The notes under the pieces are model-generated. The model did not search any database, had not been told where the DNA came from, and saw nothing but the letters and a program-made list of their open reading frames with translations. The position numbers were made by a program, and so were the translations under genes. A stretch of DNA of 64,000 nt from Saccharothrix deserti (lineage in GTDB: Bacteria > Actinomycetota > Actinomycetes > Mycobacteriales > Pseudonocardiaceae): the NCBI RefSeq assembly GCF_009769385.1, contig NZ_VKAB01000040.1, positions 1-64,000 of the forward strand, written 5' to 3'. Within the stretch, counting starts at the first letter, position 1. Each line of letters opens with the position of its first letter. Positions 18,971 to 26,163 of the stretch are shown here, one piece after another.

Positions 18971-19735
18971 CTAGGAGATCCTGCGGCGGTAAGTGATCGT
19001 GGCGAAGATGTAGGCGACGATGAGGATGCCGACGCACCAGGCGAGGGCGATCCAGATGTCGGTGCCGATCGGCTGTTGGGTGAACAAGCCGCGGATGGTG
19101 TTGACGATGGACGTGACCGGCTGGTGTTCGGCGAAGGCGCGCACCGGGCCGGGCATGGTGTTGGTGGGCACGAAGGCCGAGCTGAGGAACGGCAGGAAGA
19201 TGAGCGGGTAGGAGAACGCGCTCGCGCCGTCGACGGACTTCGCGGTGAGGCCGGGGATGACGGCGAGCCAGGTCAGCGCCAGGGTGAACAGGAACAGGAT
19301 GCCCGCGACCGCGAGCCACTCGGCCACTCCCGCGTTCGTGCGGAAGCCCATGAGCAGCGCCACGAGCAGGACGACCACGAGTGAGATCAGGTTGGCGACC
19401 AGCGATGTGAGCACGTGCGCCCACAGCACGGACGACCGTGCGATCGGCATGGACTGGAACCGCTCGAAGATGCCGCCCTTCATGTCGAGGAAGAGTCGAA
19501 ACGCGGTGTAGGAGATGCCGGAGGCGACGGTGATGAGCAGGATGCCGGGCAGCATGTACTGCACGTACGAGTCCGAGCCGGTGTCGATCGCGCCGCCGAA
19601 GACGTATACGAACATCAGCATCATGGCGATCGGCATGATCGCGGTGGTGATGATGGTGTCGGGGCTGCGGGCGATGTGGCGCAGTGATCGTCCCAACAGG
19701 ACGTTGGTGTCGCCGAAGAAGTGCTTGGCCATCAT
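18971..19735 (-). CDS. ABC-2 type transporter permease (DrrB-like)
   Basis: A 254-residue integral membrane protein with about six hydrophobic segments (IMPIAMMLMFVYVFGG, MLPGILLITVASG, ISLVVVLLVALLMG and others) and the ABC-2 signature region around ERFQSMPIARS. It is the partner of the ATPase encoded directly upstream (stop-start gap of a few bases). DrrAB-type pairs export hydrophobic drugs or lipids. The order PadR - DUF1048 - ATPase - permease suggests an inducible multidrug exporter. Confidence 0.88.
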   Translation of the reverse strand: MMAKHFFGDTNVLLGRSLRHIARSPDTIITTAIMPIAMMLMFVYVFGGAIDTGSDSYVQYMLPGILLITVASGISYTAFRLFLDMKGGIFERFQSMPIARSSVLWAHVLTSLVANLISLVVVLLVALLMGFRTNAGVAEWLAVAGILFLFTLALTWLAVIPGLTAKSVDGASAFSYPLIFLPFLSSAFVPTNTMPGPVRAFAEHQPVTSIVNTIRGLFTQQPIGTDIWIALAWCVGILIVAYIFATITYRRRIS

Positions 19736-19741
19736 CGTTGC

Positions 19742-20512
19742 CTACCTCTTGTCGCCGACGAGCGCGAGGAAGACGTCTTCCAGTGTCGGCTGCTTCTCGA
19801 CGTACTCGACCTCGGCGGGCGGGAGCAGTTTCTTCAGCTCGGCGAGGGTGCCGTTCACGATGATCCGACCCTCGTGGAGGATCGCGATCCGGTCGGCGAG
19901 TTGTTCGGCTTCGTCCAGGTACTGCGTCGTGAGCAGCACCGTCGTGCCCTGGTCGGCGAGTTCCTTGACGGCCTGCCACACCTCGATGCGCCCCTGGGGA
20001 TCGAGGCCGGTCGTCGGCTCGTCGAGGAAGATGACCGGCGGATTCCCGACGAGGCTCATCGCGATGTCGAGGCGGCGGCGCATGCCACCCGAATACGTCG
20101 ACACCTTCCGCGCGGCCGCGTCGGTCAGCGAGAAACGGTCGAGCAGGTCGTCCGCGATCCTTCCCGGGTTCTTGAGGTGCCTCAGCCGGGCGACCAGCAC
20201 GAGGTTCTCCCGCCCGCTGAGGATTTCGTCGACGGCGGCGAACTGTCCGGTGAGGCTGATGGACTCGCGGACGTCCCCGCCCTGTGTGGCGACGTCGAAG
20301 CCGTTGACGGTGACGGTTCCCGCGTCCGCCTTGAGCAGCGTGGACAGGATCTTCACCGCCGTGGTCTTGCCGGCGCCGTTCGAGCCGAGCAGGGCGAAAA
20401 TGCTGCCCCGCGCCACCTCGAAGTCCACGCCGCGTAACACCTGCAGCGTCTTGTACGACTTCTCCAAGCCCTGCACGCGGATCGCGGGTCCGGCTGCCGT
20501 TCGGGTCGTCAT
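19742..20512 (-). CDS. ABC transporter ATP-binding protein (DrrA-like)
   Basis: A 256-residue ATPase of the drug-resistance subfamily. Walker A is GSNGAGKTT, the signature is YSGGMRRRLD, Walker B is VIFLDEPTTGLDP, and the TTQYLDEAEQLADRI stretch is typical of DrrA. The C-terminal part (EYVEKQPTLEDVFLALVG) is the usual tail. ATG 20512 has AGGAGGG upstream and overlaps the DUF1048 stop (ATGA), so translation is coupled. It energises the adjacent permease. Confidence 0.92.
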   Translation of the reverse strand: MTTRTAAGPAIRVQGLEKSYKTLQVLRGVDFEVARGSIFALLGSNGAGKTTAVKILSTLLKADAGTVTVNGFDVATQGGDVRESISLTGQFAAVDEILSGRENLVLVARLRHLKNPGRIADDLLDRFSLTDAAARKVSTYSGGMRRRLDIAMSLVGNPPVIFLDEPTTGLDPQGRIEVWQAVKELADQGTTVLLTTQYLDEAEQLADRIAILHEGRIIVNGTLAELKKLLPPAEVEYVEKQPTLEDVFLALVGDKR

Positions 20513-20883
20513 GAGTTGCCCTCCTCGGATTCCTGTTCGGCGCGCTTGATGGCGTTGGTCAGCCGGTCCCGCTCCCGGGTGACCCATCCGCCCTTCGTGT
20601 AGTTCTGGAGAAACGCCTCGACGAACTCCACCGGGTCCTCGCCGACGATCTCGCGGATGGGCGTTCCGTCCGCCGCGGCCCGTTCGAACAGGTCGGCCAG
20701 GTCCTCGAACATCGAAGCCGCGCTGTCGCCGTCCGACGCCCCGAAGAACATCAGGTACCGTTCCAGCGCGTCGACCGCCGCGCGGTAGTCCGCGGGAAGT
20801 TGCCGCGTGCGCGCCTTGTACGCCCGCCAGCGCCGCTTGTCGCCGATGACCTTCGACGCCAGATCTGCGATGTTCATGGTCAT
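20509..20883 (-). CDS. DUF1048 family protein
   Basis: A 124-residue acidic helical protein of the DUF1048 type, a family commonly encoded next to PadR regulators and ABC exporters. It is coupled to both neighbours: ATG 20883 overlaps the PadR stop, and its own stop overlaps the ATPase start. ATG 20877 is an alternative start. No catalytic motif is seen. It is probably an accessory or regulatory subunit of the PadR/exporter unit; this is inference. Confidence 0.8.
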   Translation of the reverse strand: MTMNIADLASKVIGDKRRWRAYKARTRQLPADYRAAVDALERYLMFFGASDGDSAASMFEDLADLFERAAADGTPIREIVGEDPVEFVEAFLQNYTKGGWVTRERDRLTNAIKRAEQESEEGNS

Positions 20884-21209
20884 TTACCCTCTTCGCGGAG
20901 CTTGTCCAGTCGTTCCGTGAGGAAGCTCCAGGTCCTCCAGAACTCTTCGAGGTGTTCCCGTCCCTGAGCGTTGAGGGAGAACACCTTGCGCGGCGGTCCC
21001 TTCTCGGACGGGACTTTCTCCACGTCGACGAGGCCGCGCTGCTCGATCCTGATGAGCAGGGCGTAGATCGTGCCCTCGGCGATGTCGGAGAAGCCCTGAT
21101 CCCGCAGCCACGCCGTGATCTCGTAGCCGTACGCGGACCGGCCGGACAGGATCGCGAGGACGATGCCCTCCAGCGTTCCCTTGAGCATCTCCGTCACCTG
21201 CTTGCCCAT
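20880..21209 (-). CDS. PadR family transcriptional regulator
   Basis: A 109-residue winged-helix regulator. The pattern LKGTLEGIVLAILSG, then AYGYEIT, then EGTIYALLIRIEQRGLV is characteristic of PadR, and the C-terminal helix (LEEFWRTWSFLTERLD) is the dimerisation helix of the short PadR-s2 type. GAAGGAGGG precedes ATG 21209. It is first in a coupled operon with DUF1048 and an ABC exporter, and by family habit it should repress this operon until a toxic ligand binds. Confidence 0.92.
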   Translation of the reverse strand: MGKQVTEMLKGTLEGIVLAILSGRSAYGYEITAWLRDQGFSDIAEGTIYALLIRIEQRGLVDVEKVPSEKGPPRKVFSLNAQGREHLEEFWRTWSFLTERLDKLREEGK

Positions 21210-21228
21210 GGAACACCCTCCTTCAGGC

Positions 21229-21259
21229 TACTTAGTGTTGCTGACTACCGGTACCTAGT
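21229..21259. promoter_or_regulatory. Candidate PadR operator/promoter
   Basis: Upstream of the PadR gene, an AT-richer island carries two direct copies of TAC[TC]TAGT (21229-21236 and 21252-21259), 23 bases start to start. The right half also sits in ACTACCGGTACCTAGT, whose arms ACTA/TAGT are inverted. This fits an autoregulated operator over the promoter; no clear -35/-10 pair can be fixed. Confidence 0.4.
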
Positions 21260-21599
21260 AAAACTGAATAGTGCCGGCGGTGCAAGCTCCACTTGCGGCG
21301 GGACCAGATCGTGGGGACCAGGATCGGTCGCCGCCCTGACAGCGAACAGCCATCGCGCTGACACCGCTCCTGACACGGAGGCCCATCAGGGGTAGTAGGG
21401 CGGTGCGCCGGGGCAAGGCGCCCTCGATCCGCGTGACGAGGACCTACCTCCTCCTCTGGGCGAGTCGTCGCCGCCCCACGTGGGGTCGGCGAGGTTCCAG
21501 TCCGAGGATGGCGATCGGGTCTTCGGCCGCGAGCGGCTGCTGGGGGAAGCTGCCGGCCCGGGTTGTCGCAGCGGCGGTCCTGGCAGTGTTCGGCCCATC

Positions 21600-21836
21600 C
21601 GGCAGTGGGAAGTCCTCGCTGCTGTGCGCGCCCGCTGCCCCGAGAGGGCTCCGGCTGGTTCCGTCGGCGGCGTCGATGTTGACCTCGCTCATGTGGTTGA
21701 CCACCACGGCCACCCGGCGTCCTTCCCAGTTGGCCGGCACGTGGTTGAGCAGGGTGGTCTTGCCCGCGCCGAGGAAGCCGGACAGGACGGTGACGGGTAC
21801 GCGTGGGGGAGTGGGCGCAACAGACATGATCATCAA
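21600..21836 (-). pseudogene. N-terminal remnant of a CobW/COG0523 GTPase (zinc metallochaperone family)
   Basis: The frame begins normally: [20 protein letters not shown] is the Walker A region of COG0523 proteins, followed by [18 protein letters not shown] (normally [11 protein letters not shown]). After about residue 60 the sequence no longer resembles the family, so the GTPase core is lost. In actinomycetes this gene type often stands with zinc-independent ribosomal protein paralogues under Zur; a piece of such a paralogue lies directly upstream. Confidence 0.75.
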
Positions 21837-21891
21837 TCTCGGTGGGGGGACGGTGGCGGATGCGGGCCGCCGGTGGCGGCGGCCCGTCCGG

Positions 21892-22005
21892 TCAACGTCC
21901 TTGGCTGGGGTAGGGCAGTAGTGCCATCTCTCGTGCGTTCTTGATCGCGGTGGCGACCTGGCGTTGTTGTTGCGGCGTCAGGCCGGTGACGCGAGGCTGC
22001 GCGAG
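21892..22005 (-). pseudogene. C-terminal remnant of ribosomal protein bS18 (alternative paralogue)
   Basis: About 35 codons ending at 21892 read [19 protein letters not shown] then AREMALLPY, the typical S18 C-terminus. The N-terminal half is missing; the frame joins foreign sequence near 22,000. Its position directly upstream of the CobW fragment on the same strand matches the usual order of the zinc-starvation (C-minus) ribosomal protein operon, so it is probably what remains of rpsR2. The main S18 gene must be elsewhere. Confidence 0.75.
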
Positions 22006-22350
22006 CGCGTCACCGGATGTGTCGTCGGTGTGGACGCCGACCCGTTCCTGCTGGAACTGGCCCGTGCCACCGGGCCGACGTGGAGTACCTGCGCGCGGAC
22101 CTGACCACGCCGGGCTGGTCCGGCCCGTCGGACGGCCAGTTATCCGTCGAACTCGTGCAGGCCGGCGCGGCACACGATGTCGCGTCGGGTCAGGACACGG
22201 GGAAGGGTCCTCGCCTGTCTCGGCGGGAGGACATCGGAGGTCACGTGTGGGCCGGTACGAAAGGTCCGGCCGCGCTGCCGGATCGTTCCGGGCACGGTCC
22301 CGCCCGGTGCCGGCCGATCGGTCCGGGCACGGTCGGTTGACGGGCACGCA
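22000..22350 (+). pseudogene. Fragments of a SAM methyltransferase
   Basis: Short plus-strand pieces in two frames read [20 protein letters not shown] and then [15 protein letters not shown], the motif II and following region of a class I methyltransferase. The glycine loop and the C-terminal half are absent. It abuts the S18 remnant, so a deletion joined two unrelated genes near 22,000. Nothing else is recognisable up to the acetyltransferase. Confidence 0.5.
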
Positions 22351-22472
22351 GGCTTCGCCTCGTGCGGGTGTCCATAGGTGACGCCTACCGGGTGCCCGGG
22401 TGTTCCAGTCCCTCAAGCCGCTGGTCACTGGCGCGTCTTCACTACGCCGAGCTTATTGCCTATTCTTTGCAG

Positions 22473-23009
22473 GTGCATAATTATTGCATCAAGGTGGCGA
22501 CGCGTGATGACCTCGACGGTGCGCGCGTGGTGATGCTCGACGCCGTCTACCGGGACTTCGGTACCGGCTACGTGCCTCGCTGGCACCGCGACATCATGGA
22601 TCCCGAGGCGTTCTACCTGCGGTCTGAGCGGCACACCCTGCTCGTGGCGGTCGACGAGCAGGACGGGACGGTGGTCGCCACCGGGGCGTTGGACTCGCGG
22701 GGGCCCGCGCATCCGCCGAATCCGCGGTGGTTGGCCGAGCGCTACCCGTCGGGGGAGACCGCCCAGCTGCGGCGTGTGTACGTGCGCCCCGAGCATCGGC
22801 GGCGGGGTCTGGCCCGGCGGATGGTGGGCGAGCTGCTGGACTTCGCGAAGGCGGACGGCGGTTACCGCGTGGTGTACCTGCACGCCTACCCGCATGCGCC
22901 CGGCGCGTTGGCCCTGTGGCAGTCGCTGGGCGAGGTGGTGTGCGACGAGCGGCACGAGGTGCCCGGTGGCGGGAGTGGAGTCGTCCACTTCGAAGTGCCC
23001 CTTCCTTAA
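22473..23009 (+). CDS. GNAT family N-acetyltransferase
   Basis: About 178 residues. The GNAT acetyl-CoA motif A is AQLRRVYVRPEHRRRGLARRM, preceded by strand beta4 (VVATGALDSRG). The start is uncertain: GTG 22473 begins just before the coding-like part, and in-frame GTG 22362 adds poor sequence. A small AT-rich island (TTATTGCCTATTCTTTGCAG, then GCATAATTATTGCATC, ~22,453-22,491) surrounds the start, unlike the rest of the region. The stop codon touches the first GACAAT-type operator at 23,009. The acceptor is unknown; it may not belong to the metallophore locus. Confidence 0.75.
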   Translation: MHNYCIKVATRDDLDGARVVMLDAVYRDFGTGYVPRWHRDIMDPEAFYLRSERHTLLVAVDEQDGTVVATGALDSRGPAHPPNPRWLAERYPSGETAQLRRVYVRPEHRRRGLARRMVGELLDFAKADGGYRVVYLHAYPHAPGALALWQSLGEVVCDERHEVPGGGSGVVHFEVPLP

Positions 23010-23025
23010 TGACAATGAATGTCAT
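23009..23025. promoter_or_regulatory. Zur-like box upstream of the permease-remnant/MFS unit
   Basis: ATGACAATGAATGTCAT is a 6-5-6 inverted repeat of the GACAAT class, 16 bases before the ATG at 23,041. It resembles Zur boxes of actinobacteria (TGAnAATnATTnTCA type) and not DtxR/IdeR boxes. Three relatives precede the other units of this locus. Confidence 0.65.
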
Positions 23026-23040
23026 CTACACTGACCGCTC

Positions 23041-23451
23041 ATGACACCGCGGAGAACCAGGGCCATGCGTTTTCACCGTCGTCACCGGCTGGCCGCCGTC
23101 CTCCCGCCGGTCACCCGCCATGCCCTGCTCCGCATCCCCGGCGTCGCGCTCGCCTTGGCCGCCCTGGGTTTGCTCGGTCTGGGCGGCCAACCGCCGTCAC
23201 CCGAGTGGGGTCTGCTGCTCGCCGAGAACCTGCCCTACGCCGAGCGCGCCCCGTGGGTGGTGCCGGTCCCCGCCGCCGCGCTCGCCCTGCTGGGTGCGCT
23301 GGCGGTCATCGCAGCCGGCGGAGCTCGTCTTCCCCGCCCACCACAGTGGACATGGGTACGCGGGTCCTCGGCGACACCGCGGCAACCGGAACGTGGAGCG
23401 ACCCCGATGCGGCACACCGCAGCCGTCACAGCCCGTGAGGATTTCGCATGA
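23041..23451 (+). CDS. C-terminal part of a DppC/NikC-type ABC permease (short, probably remnant)
   Basis: 136 residues. The middle reads as the last two transmembrane segments of a peptide/nickel ABC permease: VALALAALGLLGLGGQPPSPEWG, then LLLAENLPY, then VPVPAAALALLGALAV. The N-terminal transmembrane segments and the EAA loop are absent, so it cannot act alone. It still has the Zur-like box in front and is coupled to the MFS gene (ATGA). It could be a scar of a second importer kept as leader cistron, or a small membrane protein. Confidence 0.6.
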   Translation: MTPRRTRAMRFHRRHRLAAVLPPVTRHALLRIPGVALALAALGLLGLGGQPPSPEWGLLLAENLPYAERAPWVVPVPAAALALLGALAVIAAGGARLPRPPQWTWVRGSSATPRQPERGATPMRHTAAVTAREDFA

Positions 23452-24752
23452 CAGAGTTGATCTCCGGAGCGGTGAAGCGTTCCCGGGAACGAGGGCCACG
23501 GCGCGAGCGGACCTGGAAGACCCTGTCCCCGCTGCTGCGTCTGTTGATCCTGACGCAACTCGCCTTCAACGTCGGCTTCTACGCCGTCCTGCCGTTCCTC
23601 TCCGAACACCTCGGCTCCATCGGCATGGTCGGCTGGCTGGTCGGGCTGGTGTTGGGGCTGCGGACCTTCAGCCAGCAGGGCCTGTTCGTGCTGGGTGGTG
23701 CGCTCGTCGACCGCTACGGGGTCCGGCCGGTGGTGCTCGCCGGCTGCACGCTGCGGATCGCCGGGTTCGCCTGGCTGGGGTACGCCGAGCGGCCCGCGGC
23801 GGTCATCGGCGCGGTGCTGCTGATCGGCTTCGCCGCCGCGCTGTTCTCCCCCGCGGTCGAATCCGAGGTCGCCCGGCAGGCGGTGAGCTGGGAGCAGGCG
23901 GGCAACGGGCCGCGGACCAGGGTGTTGGCCCTGTTCACCGTGGCGGGCCAGGCCGGGGCGTTCGTCGGCCCGCTGCTGGGCGCGCTGCTGCTCGCCGTGG
24001 ACTTCCGCACCGTCTGCCTCGCCGGCGCCGTGGTCTTCGTCCTCGTCCTCGCCGGGCACGCGTGGCTGATGTCGCAACACATCCCCGGCCGAACCCGGGT
24101 CTCCGGGCGGGGCGGCGTGCGGGCGATGCTGCGCAACCGCCGCTTCCTGGCACTGTGCGGCGCGTACGGCGCCTACCTGCTGGCCTACAACCAGTTCTAC
24201 CTCGCGCTGCCGGACGAAGTAGCGCGCGCCGCGGGCTCACAGGCGCCCCTGGCGTGGCTGTTCGCCCTGTCCTCCCTGCTCGTCGTGTCCGTCCAGTTGC
24301 CGGTCACCCGCTGGGCCGGGAACCGGCTGGACCTGCGCAGGTCCATGGCCATCGGGCTGTTGCTCATCTCCGCGGGCTTCGTCGTCGTCGCCGCCCGGCC
24401 GGCCGCGTGGACGGGAGTCGCCGGACTGGCACCGGCGGCGGGCTTCGTCGTCCTGCTCACCGTCGGCCAGATGCTGGTGGTCCCGACAGCCCGTGCGTGG
24501 GTTCCCGACCTCGCCGCGGAGGGCAGGCTCGGCCTCTACGTCGGCGCCCTGTCCTCGGTCTCCGGCTTGATCGTCCTCGTCGGCAGCGCGGCAACCGGCT
24601 CCCTGCTCGACCTGGGCCTCCCGCACGCCGTGCCCTGGCTCGTCCTCGCCACGATCCCGGCGCTGGCCATCTTGCTGCTGCCCCGCGGCGTCGACAGTCC
24701 TCAATCGACGGAGGAACCGGGTGACATCACGACGAGCGGAACGCCGGTGTGA
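23448..24752 (+). CDS. MFS transporter, probable metallophore exporter
   Basis: A 434-residue major facilitator protein with 12 predicted membrane segments. The motif between TM2 and TM3 is GGALVDRYGVRPVVLAG. ATG 23448 overlaps the preceding stop, so expression depends on the promoter with the box at 23,009. Many siderophore clusters use an MFS exporter of this kind (EntS-like). Its place at the head of the locus, under the shared operator, suggests it exports the product of the megasynthases; substrate by inference. Confidence 0.82.
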   Translation: MTELISGAVKRSRERGPRRERTWKTLSPLLRLLILTQLAFNVGFYAVLPFLSEHLGSIGMVGWLVGLVLGLRTFSQQGLFVLGGALVDRYGVRPVVLAGCTLRIAGFAWLGYAERPAAVIGAVLLIGFAAALFSPAVESEVARQAVSWEQAGNGPRTRVLALFTVAGQAGAFVGPLLGALLLAVDFRTVCLAGAVVFVLVLAGHAWLMSQHIPGRTRVSGRGGVRAMLRNRRFLALCGAYGAYLLAYNQFYLALPDEVARAAGSQAPLAWLFALSSLLVVSVQLPVTRWAGNRLDLRRSMAIGLLLISAGFVVVAARPAAWTGVAGLAPAAGFVVLLTVGQMLVVPTARAWVPDLAAEGRLGLYVGALSSVSGLIVLVGSAATGSLLDLGLPHAVPWLVLATIPALAILLLPRGVDSPQSTEEPGDITTSGTPV

Positions 24753-24886
24753 CCGGTGACCTGCGCCAACCCGGCAAACCACGAGTTCTGGCAGAGCGTG
24801 CGTACGGGTGCCGGGACTGCGAACGAGCTCGACTGACAGACCTCCGTCACCAATGTCATGACTCGCGACAACCAGACGCACGCAAC

Positions 24887-24916
24887 TTGTAACGATAATC
24901 ATTGTCGAACTAGCAT
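24887..24916 (+). promoter_or_regulatory. Promoter with embedded Zur-like box upstream of the methyltransferase gene
   Basis: TTGTAA (24,887) and TAGCAT (24,911) are 18 bases apart and fit -35/-10. Between them lies CGATAATCATTGTCG (24,893-24,907), an almost perfect inverted repeat; its reverse reads CGACAATGATTATCG, matching the other boxes. A repressor bound here would block RNA polymerase. Confidence 0.65.
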
Positions 24917-24941
24917 GCTCCCGACCGACTCGGGAGGCGTG

Positions 24942-26081
24942 ATGGAGGAACTCGTTCGCCGGGCTGCGACGGCCGGTGAAGCGGCGGTGGCGGCGGCCGA
25001 TCTCGCCGCGCTCGGTGATCTGGCCGATCTGCTCGACCGGGCCGCGCTGCTCGCGATCGCGTACACCGTGAGACGTCAGGGACTGTTCGACGCGCCCGAC
25101 GCCGCGCACGATCTCCGCGAGATCGTCACTGCCATGAAGGTCGCTCCTCGGCACGTCCGGATCGTGCGCCGTTGGCTCGCGGCGCTCGAGCGCGAAGACA
25201 TGCTCGCGCGGGACGCGGCGCGGTATCGAGGACTGCGCCGGGTGGGGGCCGCGGAGGTCGAAGGGGCGCGCGCCCGCCTGGACTCTGTGGCCCGTGGGTT
25301 CGAGCACGGTCCGGGGCTGGCGCGCTTCTTCCAGCTGTCGGTGTCGTATCTGCCGGAACTGCTGCGCGACGAGATCTCGTTGCAGGCGCTGCTGTTCGCC
25401 GACGGTGACCTGGACGTGGCCGACGACGTGTACCGGCGCAACCTGGCAAGCAGGTACACCAACAACGCCGCCGCGGCGGTGATGAGGGTGTTCGCCGAGC
25501 GGCACGCGGGACCTGGGTCGGTGCGGGTGTTGGAGATCGGGGCGGGTGTAGGCGGTACGACGGTCGAGGTGCTGCCGGAGCTGGACGGGCTGGAAGTCGA
25601 CTACCTGTTCACCGATGTGACGCGGTTCTTCCTGATGGCGGCGAAGGAGCGGTTCGCGTCTCGGTCGTGGGTGCGCTACGGCTTGTTCGACCTCAACCGC
25701 GACGCCTCGGAGCAGGGGTGCCCGCCGGGATCGGTGGACCTGGTGCTCGCGGCCAACGTGTTGCACAACGCGCGGCACGCGGGGCGGACGCTGCGGGCGA
25801 TCCGCGACCTGCTCGCGCCGGGTGGGCGCCTGGTGTTCATCGAGACCTGTCGTGATCACTACCAGCTCATGACCTCGATGCAGTTCCTGATGTCGCCGCC
25901 CGCCACCGAGCCGGACGCGGACTTCGCGGACTTCCGCCGGGGCACCGATCGGATCTTCCCGACGCGGGAGGAGTGGCTCGGCGAGCTCGCCGCGGCAGGT
26001 TTCCGGGATCCGCTTTGCGTGCCGGGTGTGGACCACCCGCTGAGCCGGATCGGGCAGCACGTGTTCTCCGCGATGCGCTGA
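24942..26081 (+). CDS. Stand-alone methyltransferase related to NRPS/PKS-embedded MT domains
   Basis: A 379-residue protein. The C-terminal half is a class I methyltransferase of the kind found inside NRPS/PKS modules: RRNLASRYTNN, then VLEIGAGVGGTTVEVLPEL (SAM loop, residues ~196-205), then YLFTDVTRFFL and NVLHNARHAG. The N-terminal ~170 residues are helical and O-methyltransferase/dimerisation-like. GGGAGG precedes ATG 24942. Neither megasynthase carries an MT domain, whereas the yersiniabactin enzymes do, so this protein may methylate the chain in trans; this is inference. Confidence 0.8.
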   Translation: MEELVRRAATAGEAAVAAADLAALGDLADLLDRAALLAIAYTVRRQGLFDAPDAAHDLREIVTAMKVAPRHVRIVRRWLAALEREDMLARDAARYRGLRRVGAAEVEGARARLDSVARGFEHGPGLARFFQLSVSYLPELLRDEISLQALLFADGDLDVADDVYRRNLASRYTNNAAAAVMRVFAERHAGPGSVRVLEIGAGVGGTTVEVLPELDGLEVDYLFTDVTRFFLMAAKERFASRSWVRYGLFDLNRDASEQGCPPGSVDLVLAANVLHNARHAGRTLRAIRDLLAPGGRLVFIETCRDHYQLMTSMQFLMSPPATEPDADFADFRRGTDRIFPTREEWLGELAAAGFRDPLCVPGVDHPLSRIGQHVFSAMR

Positions 26082-26109
26082 TTGACAATGATTGTCGTTT
26101 CCGTAAGCT
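26082..26109 (+). promoter_or_regulatory. Promoter with Zur-like box for the KS-AT...TE operon
   Basis: A consensus -35 TTGACA (26,082) and TAAGCT (26,104) are 16 bases apart. The box TGACAATGATTGTCG (26,083-26,097), a near-perfect 7-1-7 palindrome, covers the -35. It is the best of the four related operators and drives an apparent six-gene coupled operon to 40,588. Confidence 0.72.
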
Positions 26110-26110
26110 G

Positions 26111-26146
26111 ACGACGGTCGTCACTCGTCCGAGTGACGACCGTCGT
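26111..26146 (+). other. Perfect 17-bp leader hairpin before the NRPS/PKS start codon
   Basis: ACGACGGTCGTCACTCG is followed after two bases by its exact reverse complement. The stem ends 17 bases before GTG 26164 and 7 bases after the likely -10, so it lies at or near the transcript 5' end. The ribosome site (GGGAG) is free just 3' of it. It could protect the mRNA 5' end, act as an attenuation device, or be a second protein operator. Confidence 0.7.
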
Positions 26147-26163
26147 CGCCTGGGAGTGAGCCC

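Noticed and set aside
22453-22491. AT-rich island before the acetyltransferase as a fifth Zur-like box
   Set aside because: It contains an inverted-repeat-like GCATAATTATTGC, but not the GACAAT half-sites; kept only as a note.
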